The translations under genes were made by a program, and so were the position numbers. From a virus, in IMG/VR virus record IMGVR_UViG_3300025127_000303, positions 1 through 22,883 of that record: DNA of 22,883 nt. The stretch is one strand, 5' to 3'. Below the pieces are notes generated by a model. That model was not told the DNA's origin. It searched no databases and saw nothing but the letters and a program-made list of their open reading frames with translations. Shown here one piece after another: positions 4,799 to 14,600 of the stretch; position 1 is the stretch's first letter; each line of letters starts with the position of its first letter.

Positions 4799-6287
4799 AG
4801 TTTCAAAAGATAAATTATTTAACATTCAAAGTAATCCAAATTTGGATGCTGCGGATACTGGTGTTGATCCAAAGACAGGAAAATATTTGTCAAAAAAAGA
4901 AAGAAGAGCAATATTTAAACAAAGAAAAATAAATGTAAGTAAAGTATTTGGTAAACGTGATGAATCATCAAGATTTGGATCTCTGGTAAAATTTAATCCT
5001 GACGATGTAGAGAATCAAACAGTTAGTGATAATGCTGAGAGTATTTCTGATATTGAAGAGTATATTGCTAAACAAACCCAAAGTATTGAAAAACTTAAAA
5101 ATTTTATTGTTGATAATGAAAAATTAGATAGAAAAAATGCCTTAGAAGAACAGAAAGAAAAAACTAAATTAGATGAAAAAAGAAAATTAGATAAAAAGGA
5201 GTTATTACTGGAAGCAGGGGATGAACCAGATAAACAAGTTGAAGAAGAAAAACCACAAACTGAAAGATTTAAAAAAGTAAAAGGATTTTTAGGAAAATTA
5301 AAAGATGCTTTTACTACCTTATTTGCAGGTTGGTTGACTGATAAAGGAATACAAGCGTTTAGAGCCTTCCAAGAAGGTAATATGGAGAAGTTAAGGAGCA
5401 TAGCAAAGAATGTGGCAGTTGCATTAGGAGTGGTTGGTGGAGTTTTGTTATTAGCTAAAGGAGGAATTTTTAAAATTGGAAAATTATTTAAAATTGTCTC
5501 GAAAGTATTTAAAAAAGGTCTTAAATTTTTGTTTAAATCATTAAAATCAGCAGGAAAAATGTTGACAAAAATGGGAGGTCAAATAGCAAAATTAGGAAAA
5601 CAAATATTAAAACTGGGTAAAAATATAGCATCAAATGCCTTAAAATTAGCAAAAAATGTGGTAGGGAAGGGAAAAAATATTGTAAAAAATGTGGTAGGAA
5701 AGGGAAAAAATATTGCAAAAAATATTGTAGGAAAGGGAAAAAATGTAAGTAAATCATTACTTAAAACTGGAAGTAAAAATGTAGCAAAAGGTGCTGCTAA
5801 AAAAGGAACAGCAAAATTAATCGCAAAGAAAATACCTTTAGTTGGTTTAGTTTTAGGAACTGCATTTGCAATTGACAGAGCAAGAAAAGGTGATTTACTT
5901 GGAGCAGGTATTGAACTAATTTCAGGTGTTGCATCAACTGTGCCTGGTGTTGGTACAGCAATATCAACTGCAGCTGATGTGGCAAATATCGCAAGGGATG
6001 TTAAAAAATCCACCACTGGTGAAGGTGAAGAAACTTCAAAAATAGATTCAAAAATTACAACAAATGCAACAAAAGTAAATCAAAAAAATGAGAAAATATA
6101 TGATTATGGAGCACCTGAAGATGAAGTAGTGGTAGTTGATGGATCACAAGATCAAAATGCAGGTGGAAGTCAAACAATGGCTTCACCTGATTATGGTGCC
6201 ATCGAAGAAGAAATAGTTAATTTTGATTCAGAAGATAGTAGTAATATGTATCTAATGGGAACTCAATCGGAGTTTAACATATTTTGA
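4788..6287 (+). CDS. Lysine-rich helical protein, probable tape measure or hub component (499 aa)
   Basis: The start is GTG at 4788, overlapping the gp51 end; the frame is closed upstream at 4767 and the next in-frame ATG is far inside. Residues 1-100 are basic with a KKERRAIFKQRK motif. About 80-145 is a charged coiled coil (IEEYIAKQTQSIEKLKNFI, then a Glu/Lys-rich run). FTTLFAGWLTDKG follows near 180, then a hydrophobic helix NVAVALGVVGGVLLLAKGG (about 208-226). About 228-325 carries 11-residue amphipathic repeats, including three GKGKN units, and 345-405 is a Gly/Ala-rich helical segment (IPLVGLVLGTAFAIDRARKGDLLGAG, split by Gly, then SGVASTVPGVGTAIS). The last 90 residues are acidic. Position after the 26/51 chaperones and before gp27, the helical repeats and the membrane-active look fit a tape measure or hub protein (T4 gp29/gp28 role). 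No direct homologue was recognised. Confidence 0.72.
   Translation: MASKVSKDKLFNIQSNPNLDAADTGVDPKTGKYLSKKERRAIFKQRKINVSKVFGKRDESSRFGSLVKFNPDDVENQTVSDNAESISDIEEYIAKQTQSIEKLKNFIVDNEKLDRKNALEEQKEKTKLDEKRKLDKKELLLEAGDEPDKQVEEEKPQTERFKKVKGFLGKLKDAFTTLFAGWLTDKGIQAFRAFQEGNMEKLRSIAKNVAVALGVVGGVLLLAKGGIFKIGKLFKIVSKVFKKGLKFLFKSLKSAGKMLTKMGGQIAKLGKQILKLGKNIASNALKLAKNVVGKGKNIVKNVVGKGKNIAKNIVGKGKNVSKSLLKTGSKNVAKGAAKKGTAKLIAKKIPLVGLVLGTAFAIDRARKGDLLGAGIELISGVASTVPGVGTAISTAADVANIARDVKKSTTGEGEETSKIDSKITTNATKVNQKNEKIYDYGAPEDEVVVVDGSQDQNAGGSQTMASPDYGAIEEEIVNFDSEDSSNMYLMGTQSEFNIF
5622..5753 (+). repeat. Tandem 33-bp (11-residue) repeats inside the tape-measure candidate
   Basis: Three near-identical 33-bp units lie at 5655-5687, 5688-5720 and 5721-5753, encoding NVVGKGKNIVK, NVVGKGKNIAK and NIVGKGKNVSK. 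A more diverged unit (NIASNALKLAK) precedes them at 5622-5654. The 11-residue period is the hendecad spacing of amphipathic helices. At the DNA level the repeats could vary in copy number. Confidence 0.85.
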
Positions 6288-7456
6288 AACAGTCAGTGAT
6301 GAAAATTGGTAAGTCGATGTTTTCCAAAACTGGAAATTTAATTTCGGGTGTAAAAAAATCAATTCAAAAATCTAAAACGATTAAAAAAGGAACATCTAAA
6401 ATAAAATCTGTTTTTGAAAAGAAAAGATTAGAGAAACAAAAAAGAAATCAAAAAGAACAAAATTTAGAGAATAAAGATAATCCCACAATACCACAAAAAA
6501 ATAGAAAAATTGAACCAAAGAAATTTGGATCAAATATTATGTCAGCAATAAAAAAATTATTATTAGGTTGGTTAGTTATCAACATACCAAAAATTATTGA
6601 GTCAATTAAGGTAATTATTGATAAGATAAAAGAATTTGTTGACTTTATTAAAAATATAATACCTAATATTAAAAAATTTATCGGTAATTTATTTAAACCG
6701 TTTAAAAAACTTGATGATGATGTAGTGAATTTAGATTTAAAGTCAGGTGAAGAACAAGTAAAACAAGAAATAGATAATTTTGAAACTGAAACAAAAAATA
6801 CAATTGGAGAATTTGATCCAGAGGAGAAAAAAAAGTTAGATGAAGAAGACAAAAAAGATAAACAGGAAGAAAAAAAAGATAAATTAATAACTTCATCATC
6901 AAGTTCTGCTGTTAAAGAATTTAAAGAAGACGATACTACAACATCAGATAGTATAAAAAGTGATCTAACAACAATTACCTTTGACGGAATGACATATCCT
7001 AAAGGACGTTCAGGTCTCGGTGGATTTATTCCTGGTGCTGGTGAAGGTGGTAGTACATATGGTCAGACTGAAAGTTTCGAATCAACAGATTCTAATCTAT
7101 TAAATGAAGAAGGTGGATTAAACATAAGTTTAGAAAATTTTAAAGATAACACTCCTGACGCAAGTTCATTACAACAAGCAGATTCAAGAGAGGGAAATTT
7201 ATCTGTGAATAATATAAGCAAAACATTAGAAATAGATAAATCAGTGGTAAATAATAAAAATATGACAACTGTAAATAATATAAATCAATTTAGAAAACAA
7301 AAAAGAAAAACTGTTGTGATTAATTCAAATAATCAAAATAATAATAATATGAGTAACAATATGATGCAAACAAAATCATCTTCAAATGTGGTAGTTGTAA
7401 AAGAAAAATCAAAAAAAATTGATGATCTTTTATTTTCAAAATTAGGAGATTTATAA
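6284..7456 (+). CDS. Second lysine-rich helical protein, probable hub/tape-measure partner (390 aa)
   Basis: The open frame overlaps the upstream stop (TTGA), so a TTG start at 6284 is possible, with GGAG (6269-6272) 11 nt upstream. An ATG at 6299 has no SD but gives a normal start (MKIGKSMFSKTG). Residues 20-80 are highly basic coiled coil. About 80-150 contains FGSNIMSAIKKLLLGWL, then a long hydrophobic/amphipathic helix series (INIPKIIESIKVIIDKIKEF, split at several Ile-Pro turns) ending FKPFKKLDDD. This echoes the AGWL region of the preceding protein. After residue 165 it is low complexity: acidic/lysine tracts, a Gly-rich segment (KGRSGLGGFIPGAGEGGSTYG) and Asn/Ser-rich runs, ending in a helical DDLLFSKLGDL. 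Function is unknown; gene order between gp51 and gp27 points to hub or tail-axis assembly. Confidence 0.7.
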   Translation: MKQSVMKIGKSMFSKTGNLISGVKKSIQKSKTIKKGTSKIKSVFEKKRLEKQKRNQKEQNLENKDNPTIPQKNRKIEPKKFGSNIMSAIKKLLLGWLVINIPKIIESIKVIIDKIKEFVDFIKNIIPNIKKFIGNLFKPFKKLDDDVVNLDLKSGEEQVKQEIDNFETETKNTIGEFDPEEKKKLDEEDKKDKQEEKKDKLITSSSSSAVKEFKEDDTTTSDSIKSDLTTITFDGMTYPKGRSGLGGFIPGAGEGGSTYGQTESFESTDSNLLNEEGGLNISLENFKDNTPDASSLQQADSREGNLSVNNISKTLEIDKSVVNNKNMTTVNNINQFRKQKRKTVVINSNNQNNNNMSNNMMQTKSSSNVVVVKEKSKKIDDLLFSKLGDL

Positions 7457-8715
7457 TGGCAGCAAAAGATCCAGCATCATATAAGGTTGTTGAAATTACA
7501 TCAAACGATGGTAAGAACACTGTTGATCTAAGACTTGGTGTTGTTTCATTTGAGTTTTTTCAAAATATATTGTCTCCTGTTATAACAGCTAAAATGAGAG
7601 TAGCACTCACAGGAAACGTGATAAATGATCAAGGAGTTTATAATGGATTACCATTACGAGGTGGTGAAAAAGTAAAAATAAAAATTATTGAGCAAGTCAA
7701 AAATAGATCTGGAATAGATTTGGACTTGTATGTAACGAGTATATCTGATGTGATATCAAGTTCACAAAAAGAAACTTTTTTACTAACTTTATCTTCTAGA
7801 GAGGCAATAACAAATGAAATCTCAAGTGTCTCTAAAAAGTATATTGGTACAATTAAACAATCAGTTACATCGATACTTACAAATATTTTAGGTGTAAGTA
7901 AAAATAAAATTGATATTGATCCCACACAAAACAAATATTCTTTTATAGGAAATTTAAAAAAACCATTTAAAACATTAACATGGTTGGCAACAAAAGCAGT
8001 TCCTGAAGAATCACAAAACAATAGTACATCTGGATTTGTTTTCTTTCAAACAAAAAGTGGATTTAAATTTAAATCAATAGACAGTTTAATAAATCAGAAA
8101 CCAAAGTCTAAATTTGTCTACTCCCAAGTTCAATATAATTCCACAACATTTAAACCAACACCAGATTTACCATCTTTGGATTTAAAAATGGAGAGTTATA
8201 AAATTGATAAAAATCAAGACATTATTCGTAAACTAAGATTAGGAGCATATTCAAGTAATAGATTGTTTTTTAATCCTAATGATTTTTCAGTTAGTGGTCA
8301 AGTTTTTAAAACAAAAAGTAAAAATACCCTTGGTGGTAAGAAAATTGAAGATATTCTACCTGAGGATGTGATTACAAAACCATCAAGAACTTTTACTCAA
8401 GTGTTAGATGTAGGAACAATTGAACCAGACGTATCTAAACAAGAAAATGCCGATCCTAAAAAATACCTTTCTCAATCTGTAAGTGGATATAATATTTTAA
8501 CAACTCAAAAGGTAGAAATTTCTGTTCCGTGCAATACGGATTTAGATGCAGGTGATGTAATTGATTGTGTATTTTTAAAATCTTCTGTAAAGGAAAAAGG
8601 TGTTAAAGATGAAGAGATAAGTGGTAAATACTTAATACAAGCAATTGTTCATCATTTTGACCCAGAAAAATCTGTTTCATCAATGACACTAGCTAGGGAT
8701 ACTTTCGGGAGATAA
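7456..8715 (+). CDS. 27: Baseplate central hub protein, gp27-like
   Basis: 419 residues; T4 gp27 is 391. gp27 trimers form the torus that joins the tube end to gp5. The N-terminus (YKVVEITSNDGKNTVDLRLGVVSFEFFQNI, broken by many beta strands) and the next block (SPVITAKMRVALTG, then LPLRGGEKVKIKI) are the first of the two tube-like barrels. The segment SGIDLDLYVTSISDVISSSQKETFLLTLSSREAITNEI follows the family pattern (in T4-type hubs, strand then 'L-x-x-x-S-x-E'). About 140-215 is the hub domain with LTWLATKAVP and GFVFFQTKSGFKFKSID. The C-terminus has VEISVPCNTDLDAGDVIDC, then ISGKYLIQAIVHHFDPEKSVSSMTLARD, typical of gp27/gpD-type proteins. AGGAG (7444-7448) is 7 nt before the ATG, and the ATG overlaps the upstream stop by one base. 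Confidence 0.86.
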   Translation: MAAKDPASYKVVEITSNDGKNTVDLRLGVVSFEFFQNILSPVITAKMRVALTGNVINDQGVYNGLPLRGGEKVKIKIIEQVKNRSGIDLDLYVTSISDVISSSQKETFLLTLSSREAITNEISSVSKKYIGTIKQSVTSILTNILGVSKNKIDIDPTQNKYSFIGNLKKPFKTLTWLATKAVPEESQNNSTSGFVFFQTKSGFKFKSIDSLINQKPKSKFVYSQVQYNSTTFKPTPDLPSLDLKMESYKIDKNQDIIRKLRLGAYSSNRLFFNPNDFSVSGQVFKTKSKNTLGGKKIEDILPEDVITKPSRTFTQVLDVGTIEPDVSKQENADPKKYLSQSVSGYNILTTQKVEISVPCNTDLDAGDVIDCVFLKSSVKEKGVKDEEISGKYLIQAIVHHFDPEKSVSSMTLARDTFGR

Positions 8716-8716
8716 T

Positions 8717-10975
8717 ATGTTACAAGATTCATTTTTTAAAACTAACTTTATAGGTCAAGATGGATTTACTTGGTGGGTAGGTAAAATCGCACCGATTGAA
8801 TCTCAAGGAAAACAAGTAACTGGTGATGGATGGGGAAATAGATTTAAAGTTAGAATAATTGGATATCATCCTCGTGGTAAAAGTGAGTTAAAGGATGCTG
8901 ATTTACCATGGGCAATTGCTCTTCTCCCTGCAACAGCAGGGACTGGTGCTGCGAATAAAGGTCAAAGTGTAAAATATCGTCCTGGTGATTCAGTCATAGG
9001 ATTTTTTATTGATGGTAATAATGCACAAGTGCCTGTTATTATGGGAGCACTTGGAAGAACAAATGATGTTTCACAAGACGCACCAGACCCTGAAGATGGA
9101 TTTGCTCCATCAACTGCATTTTCAAAAAATGTGCCTACGGGTGATGGAACGTTAGACAAAGGTGAATCAAATGAATCGAATAGAAATTCTTTAAAATCAC
9201 CAGTTTTAAGAAAGCCAACTGGTGATGAAATAGGTGCATCTAAAGGTTTTGGATATGAGGAGGTTGCAGCAGATACATGTGATGACAGTATTTTTAATAG
9301 TATATCAAGTGTATTGACAAATTTATCTTCAAATATTTCAACCACGACAAATTTATTCGGTGATATTGCCTCTGCCACTCAAAGTATAGAAACAATATCA
9401 AATGGATTGGTAAACAATATGATGGGTAAATTATATTCAAATATGATACCAGGTTTATCATCAGGATTACAATCCTTATATGCCACAACATTTGCTGCAA
9501 CAGGATCTGAATTAGCTGCTATTGCAGCACAAAAAGCAATGGTTGGTCCGATAAAAAATTTACAATCTGGTTTAGATTGTTTACCTGGTAAAATTCAATC
9601 AGGATTATCTTCTACGATACAAGGATTGTTAGGAAAGTTTTTAGCTGATTCAATGGTAGCTGGGGATTGTGTGGCAGAGCAATTTACAGGAGGTTTGTTA
9701 AATGAAATATCAAATCAAATTTCAAATGATTTATCAGGACCTTTAAGTGGATTAAGTAGTATTTTACCAGGAGCATTTAAAGTGCAGGATGCTCTATTAA
9801 GTTCTGCAGATACGTTTACTTCCATTGGTGGATTATTTGATTGTAATCAAAATAAATCAAAATGTGTTGGTAAAGTTAAAAAACAGAAAATAGGATCTGG
9901 TGCCATGCCGGTGCCCAATTTATTAAGCACGATAGGTAATATTACAGATGCATTTAATTCAGTATCCTCTGGAACTCCATCATTTCCAAATCCTGCATGT
10001 GCTGAACCCTCATTTTGTGATTCTCCAAGTATAACATTTTTTGGTGGTGACGGTGAGGGTGGATTAGGGAAACTTATATTGGGTGAATTTGTTGATAATA
10101 CACCCGGTTTATCACAAGTCACTGCTGATGTGAGCAGAACTGCAAGTATTATTGGTGTTGAAATTACAGATCCGGGATCTAGTTATCTTGTTAAACCACC
10201 TCTAGTGAGTATTAGTGATCCTTGTGATTTGGGATATGGTGCTATCGCAAGAGCAAATATTGACTCAAACCCAAATTCATCAACATTTGGTCAAATTACA
10301 TCAGTTGATATTATTTCTGAGGGTGAAAATTATCCTGTTGGAAATGATGCATCAGATGTTATATCATCAGATAACACACCAGTTGGTGTTGTTGATACTA
10401 TCATCGCAAATTCAGGTTCAGGGTACGAAGACGCAACTGTAACTGATAGTAATGGATTAGAATATAATGTCACCATAGGTAATGGTAGAATTATCTCAGC
10501 TCAACCGATAAATAATATTGCGATTACTAATAAACCTAATATAGTAATAGAATCGTTAACGGGTAGTGGAGCACTCATCAAACCAATAATTAAAGAATTG
10601 TCAATTGATCCTCAAGGTGACATTGTTCAAATCATTGATTGTGTGGGACCTGAAACCAATTTTGTGGTTGGATTTATAAATGGTCAACCTTATTATGGGG
10701 ATTATCATGTTATGCCAGATGGCACAAAAATGACCGGAGTATCTCACTCTACTGATGATAAAATAATTTATGACACACCACAAGAAAGTTTAAATACAGT
10801 ATTAAATATGAATATGACAGCAACCACAAACGTGATAACGACTCCAACTGTGACAACTGACACTACACCTAGTGCGCCAATTATAGATAATACAACACCA
10901 CCAAGCACACCACCACCAAGCACACCACCATCAAGTGATCCACCTTCAGGTGGTGGTGGATATGGAGGATACTAA
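8717..10975 (+). CDS. 5: Baseplate hub protein gp5-like, OB-fold with long non-lysozyme C-terminal part
   Basis: 752 residues. The N-terminal ~115 residues are the gp5 OB-fold (FIGQDGFTWWVGKIAPIE, then WGNRFKVRIIGYHPRGKS, then LPWAIALLPATAG, then VKYRPGDSVIGFFIDG, then VPVIMGALGR), which docks on gp27. No T4-lysozyme domain is recognisable. About 190-385 is a helical Gly/Ser/Leu region with several Cys (C188 onward). About 470-630 contains repeated short beta modules of the type I-x-x-G-x-x-Y-x-x-P-x-V-x-I (TDPGSSYLVKPPLVSI; ISEGENYPV; ANSGSGYEDATV). Around 642-680 is a compact C/H/M-containing segment (C642, H664, H677 in GDYHVMPDGTKMTG then SHS). The C-terminus is a Thr/Pro tail ending GGGGYGGY. 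GGGAG lies 5 nt before the start; the next gene overlaps the stop by one base. Confidence 0.83.
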   Translation: MLQDSFFKTNFIGQDGFTWWVGKIAPIESQGKQVTGDGWGNRFKVRIIGYHPRGKSELKDADLPWAIALLPATAGTGAANKGQSVKYRPGDSVIGFFIDGNNAQVPVIMGALGRTNDVSQDAPDPEDGFAPSTAFSKNVPTGDGTLDKGESNESNRNSLKSPVLRKPTGDEIGASKGFGYEEVAADTCDDSIFNSISSVLTNLSSNISTTTNLFGDIASATQSIETISNGLVNNMMGKLYSNMIPGLSSGLQSLYATTFAATGSELAAIAAQKAMVGPIKNLQSGLDCLPGKIQSGLSSTIQGLLGKFLADSMVAGDCVAEQFTGGLLNEISNQISNDLSGPLSGLSSILPGAFKVQDALLSSADTFTSIGGLFDCNQNKSKCVGKVKKQKIGSGAMPVPNLLSTIGNITDAFNSVSSGTPSFPNPACAEPSFCDSPSITFFGGDGEGGLGKLILGEFVDNTPGLSQVTADVSRTASIIGVEITDPGSSYLVKPPLVSISDPCDLGYGAIARANIDSNPNSSTFGQITSVDIISEGENYPVGNDASDVISSDNTPVGVVDTIIANSGSGYEDATVTDSNGLEYNVTIGNGRIISAQPINNIAITNKPNIVIESLTGSGALIKPIIKELSIDPQGDIVQIIDCVGPETNFVVGFINGQPYYGDYHVMPDGTKMTGVSHSTDDKIIYDTPQESLNTVLNMNMTATTNVITTPTVTTDTTPSAPIIDNTTPPSTPPPSTPPSSDPPSGGGGYGGY

Positions 10976-11679
10976 TGACTAGACCAAATGAAAACTGGGA
11001 GGGAAGGGAGTTTATTTCCCTCGGACCTAAATTTAGAATTGATACTGCAAATCCACAAATGGGTCTTGATGGTTCTGTGGTGTATATGCTATATGCAGTT
11101 ACTGATAATAAAGAACAACATTTATGTGCCTTAAGTGAGGGTGGAACTTACCATATTCATAATGATGGTAAAATAGAAATTATAGGTGGTCTAAATCGAC
11201 AGGCTGGTGAAGTTGATATTCAAATAAGTACAAAGAAGGGTGATATTACGATCACGGCAAATGAAAATGGTCAAGTTAGAATTAAAGGCAGTAGCATTGA
11301 GATTAAAGCTGATTCTGATATTGATTTAAAAGCAGGTAGAAATATTAATTTAAATGCTGGAGCAAGAATTTTGTTAAATGCTAATAAAGTAGATGCTAAA
11401 GGATTGCTTGGTAATGTCATAGAAAAAACAAGTGGAAGTTTTATACAACGAGTATTCAAACCAACTAAGGTTGGAATGGATTATTTGGCAAATCCAAGTG
11501 TTGGTGCTTTGTCTGGGATTGGTGATTTAGCAAACATAACAGAAAATCTACCTATAAGTGATATTCAAAGTCAGTTGTCTAGTGTAGATGTGGGAGGACT
11601 GACTGGTCAATTACAATCAGCTACTCAATCTTTACCTAGTAATATTAATCTTCCATCAGGTTTTAATTTTCCAGTATAA
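10975..11679 (+). CDS. Beta-helical spike (needle) protein, gp5 C-terminal-like
   Basis: 234 residues. After MTRPNENWEGREFISLGPKF and a beta lead-in (VVYMLYAVTD, HLCALSEGGTYHIHNDGKI), about residues 60-140 show short-period beta repeats of alternating polar/hydrophobic residues: VDIQISTKKGDITITAN, GQVRIKGSSIEIKADSD, IDLKAGRNINLNAG, RILLNANKVDAKG. This is the intertwined triple beta-helix pattern of T4 gp5 C-terminal domain and VgrG/gpV spikes. The last 90 residues (PSVGALSGIGDLANI onward) are Ser/Gly/Leu-rich and probably helical. In T4 the needle is fused to gp5; here it is the next gene, with GGAGG (10964-10968) 6 nt before the ATG and one-base overlap, so co-translation with the OB-fold protein is likely. 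It probably forms the membrane-piercing trimer. Confidence 0.76.
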   Translation: MTRPNENWEGREFISLGPKFRIDTANPQMGLDGSVVYMLYAVTDNKEQHLCALSEGGTYHIHNDGKIEIIGGLNRQAGEVDIQISTKKGDITITANENGQVRIKGSSIEIKADSDIDLKAGRNINLNAGARILLNANKVDAKGLLGNVIEKTSGSFIQRVFKPTKVGMDYLANPSVGALSGIGDLANITENLPISDIQSQLSSVDVGGLTGQLQSATQSLPSNINLPSGFNFPV

Positions 11680-14600
11680 TGTCAGAAAATATCACAGTCA
11701 CAGGTAATAAAGCTCAATTTAATGAAGATGTAGTCTTCCTTAAAGATACTGACATTAGAGGTAGTATTTTATTTGGTGAAACTGGAACAATTACGACTGG
11801 TTTGCTGAATATTGATGGTGATCTTGCGACAGATAATCTATTAATAAGAGAAGATTTAGATGTTTTAGGTAATTCAGATTTTTCTGGAATAGTGACTGCC
11901 AGAACGGGAGTGGATTTTGGGATTGGTGAACCTGTTTCATTTATTCCTTCTTTCAATACAGTATTTGATTTTGCAGGTAATTCTATTGAAGAAAATTACG
12001 GACACTTAAATGTAACTGGTAAATACATAAGTTTTTCAGGTGTAACTACAACATCTTTTGATGATGTTGGAATAGGTATAACACAACCACATAAAGGTGC
12101 CAACGGATTTGGATTTGAGTACATTAAACTGGATGTTAATGGAAGTGTTCGTGTTCAGTCAGGTTCAGCCATTGGAATTGGTACAACTAACCCTTCACAA
12201 AGTCTTCATACAACTGAAAGTGTTAGAATATCTAAGGAAATATATGACTCCAGAAACCTTGATGGTGATCCCGGTAATTTTTTAAGTAAAGATGCGAATG
12301 GTATAACTTGGGTATCACTGGAACCATCATTTACTGAAGGCATCTTTCTGATGGATGAAAGTGTTTATGTGCCAGCTGGGTCTTCATTTGTTCCCGGTCA
12401 AATTGGTGCTGGACAATCATTTTCTGTTATAAATTTTGTCGAGAGAAATAGTCTTGGTTTTGGAACTGATACTACTGTTGTAACTGCAAGGGATCCAAAT
12501 TCTGTTACTGGTCTCGCAACCATATTTACAAGTGATTTATGGGGAACTCTTGGAGCAGGTGCCACTGCATCAATCTATAGACAGTCTAGAGTTGGTATTA
12601 AAAATATTAATCCGAGTGCAGATCTTGATGTCACTGGAACTCTTCATGTAACAAATAATGTTGATTTTGATACTGATTTAGATGTTGATGGTAATGTTAC
12701 TGTCCAAACTAATCTTGATGTTAATGGAATATCAAACTTTAATAATCAAACAGATGCCACAAGCATTTCAAATGCATCTGTCATTATTGACGGTGGAACT
12801 GCAATTGCTAAAAAATTATTTGTTGGTGGTGCAGTTGATTTAGAAGATACTTTAAATGTAGATGAACAAGCTACCTTCGGTGATGATGTTGCATTAATTG
12901 CAGATGGTAAGACTTTTAAAGTTAAGACTGCCGGATCAATTGATAAGTTTATAATAAGTTCAGATGATGGAAATACCGATATTAGAGGAACACTTATTGT
13001 CTCTGGTGTTACTAGCATATCAAATACGACACAGAGCACAGCAAAGGATGATGGTGCACTTACAATTAAAGGTGGTGTTGGTATTGGATCAACTGTATTT
13101 GTAGGTGGTGATGCTAATTTATTAAGTAATTTAAATGTAAATGGTGATTTAGATGTTGATGGTCACACAGAACTTGATGATTTAAATGTTACCGGTTTTA
13201 CCACGTTTACCAATATCGTTGACTTAGAAGGTCCTGTTAGAGATCAAAATGATGTCATTGCAAATACTGCCGCTGGACAAAACGATTATAGATTATCTTC
13301 TGTTGGCACCGGTGTTTCTTGGAGACCATCTGGTGTACAGACAAAGAGAACAATATGGGTTTCTAAAAGTGGTAATGATAGTAACAGTGGATTATTAGAG
13401 GGAGATGCAAAAGCAACAATAGGAGGTGCAGCTGCGATAGCAGTGGAGACTGATACAATTAAAGTAAGACCAGGAATTTACATTGAGAATAATCCAATTG
13501 GTTTGAGAACAGATGTTACGGTAACTGGAGAGGATCTAAGATTAGTTATTATTCAGGCAGGTAATCCAAATAAAGATATTTTTCATGTAAGAAGAGGATG
13601 TTTGATTGAAAATTTAAACTTTGGTGGAACAAATGTTGGGATAGATCATACAGGTTCTGCATGTGTTGCATTTCCACCTCCTGCTGGCGCCGACAGTGCT
13701 GTAAGTGGATATACAGCACCCGGTCCTGCAACTGAAGGACCAAGTGGAAGATGGAGATCACCTTATGTAAGAAACTGCACTAACTTTATGACAAGTAGTA
13801 TTGGTATGAGGATAGATGGTGATAATGCGACTGCATCAACGATTGGTGCAGATTTGAAATCAATGGTATGTGATTCATTTACACAATATAATGAAAATGG
13901 TATAGGAGTCTCTCTTACAAATGATGCGTATGCTCAGTTAGTTTCAATATTCACTATCAATACTGATATTGCAATATACGCATCAAGTGGTGCACAATGT
14001 GATTTAACGAACTCTAATTCATCTTTTGGTAATTTTGGACTTGTTGCTGTTGGATTAGGTTCAACATTGTTTACTGGAATTGCAACAAACGTAAATCCAG
14101 CTGGTCTTCAAATAAATAGCACAACTCCAGATATTGACACCATTGTTTGTTCAGAGGTTTTTGATGAAGATAATAATCCAAGAAGACCATTTGATGGACA
14201 GGCATTATTCTTCCAAATTGATTTAGATAATTATCCTGATACCATAGGAAGTGGAAGAATTACTGCACCATTAGAAAGATTATCACAAGTAAATATATTA
14301 CCAGGAGTTGATGTTTCTGGATATAGTGCAGTTGATCCACCAAATATTCTTATTAGGGACGCTGATGGTAATACAGTTCCAAAAGGTCCTCAGGGAATTA
14401 TCGCAGAGGCAACTGCAAATGTAAGTGCTGCAGGAACCATTGAAAGTGTTAATGTAGTTGCACAGGGAAGAAATTATCTATCAACTCAAAATTTGGTGGT
14501 AGATATAGAGGGTAACACTGGTTTAGCAACTGCTGTGACTGAACCAATATTTTTTACTGTAGAGTCAGCTACTCCTCCAACTAATGTTGGTCTTACAACT

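Noticed and set aside
4097-6016. Minus-strand open frames of 95-145 codons opposite gp26 and the tape-measure candidate
   Set aside because: They are mirror frames of AT-rich, lysine-rich coding sequence: Phe/Leu/Ser-rich products, no promoter or SD, no family resemblance.
6269-6290. A second -1 frameshift between the 499- and 390-residue genes
   Set aside because: The frames are in a -1 relation, but the junction reads ATA TTT TGA with no X XXY YYZ heptamer and no following stem. A TTGA stop-start overlap with GGAG upstream explains it better.
8717-10975. Lysozyme domain in the gp5-like protein
   Set aside because: No segment resembling the T4 lysozyme catalytic region could be found between the OB-fold and the C-terminal tail.
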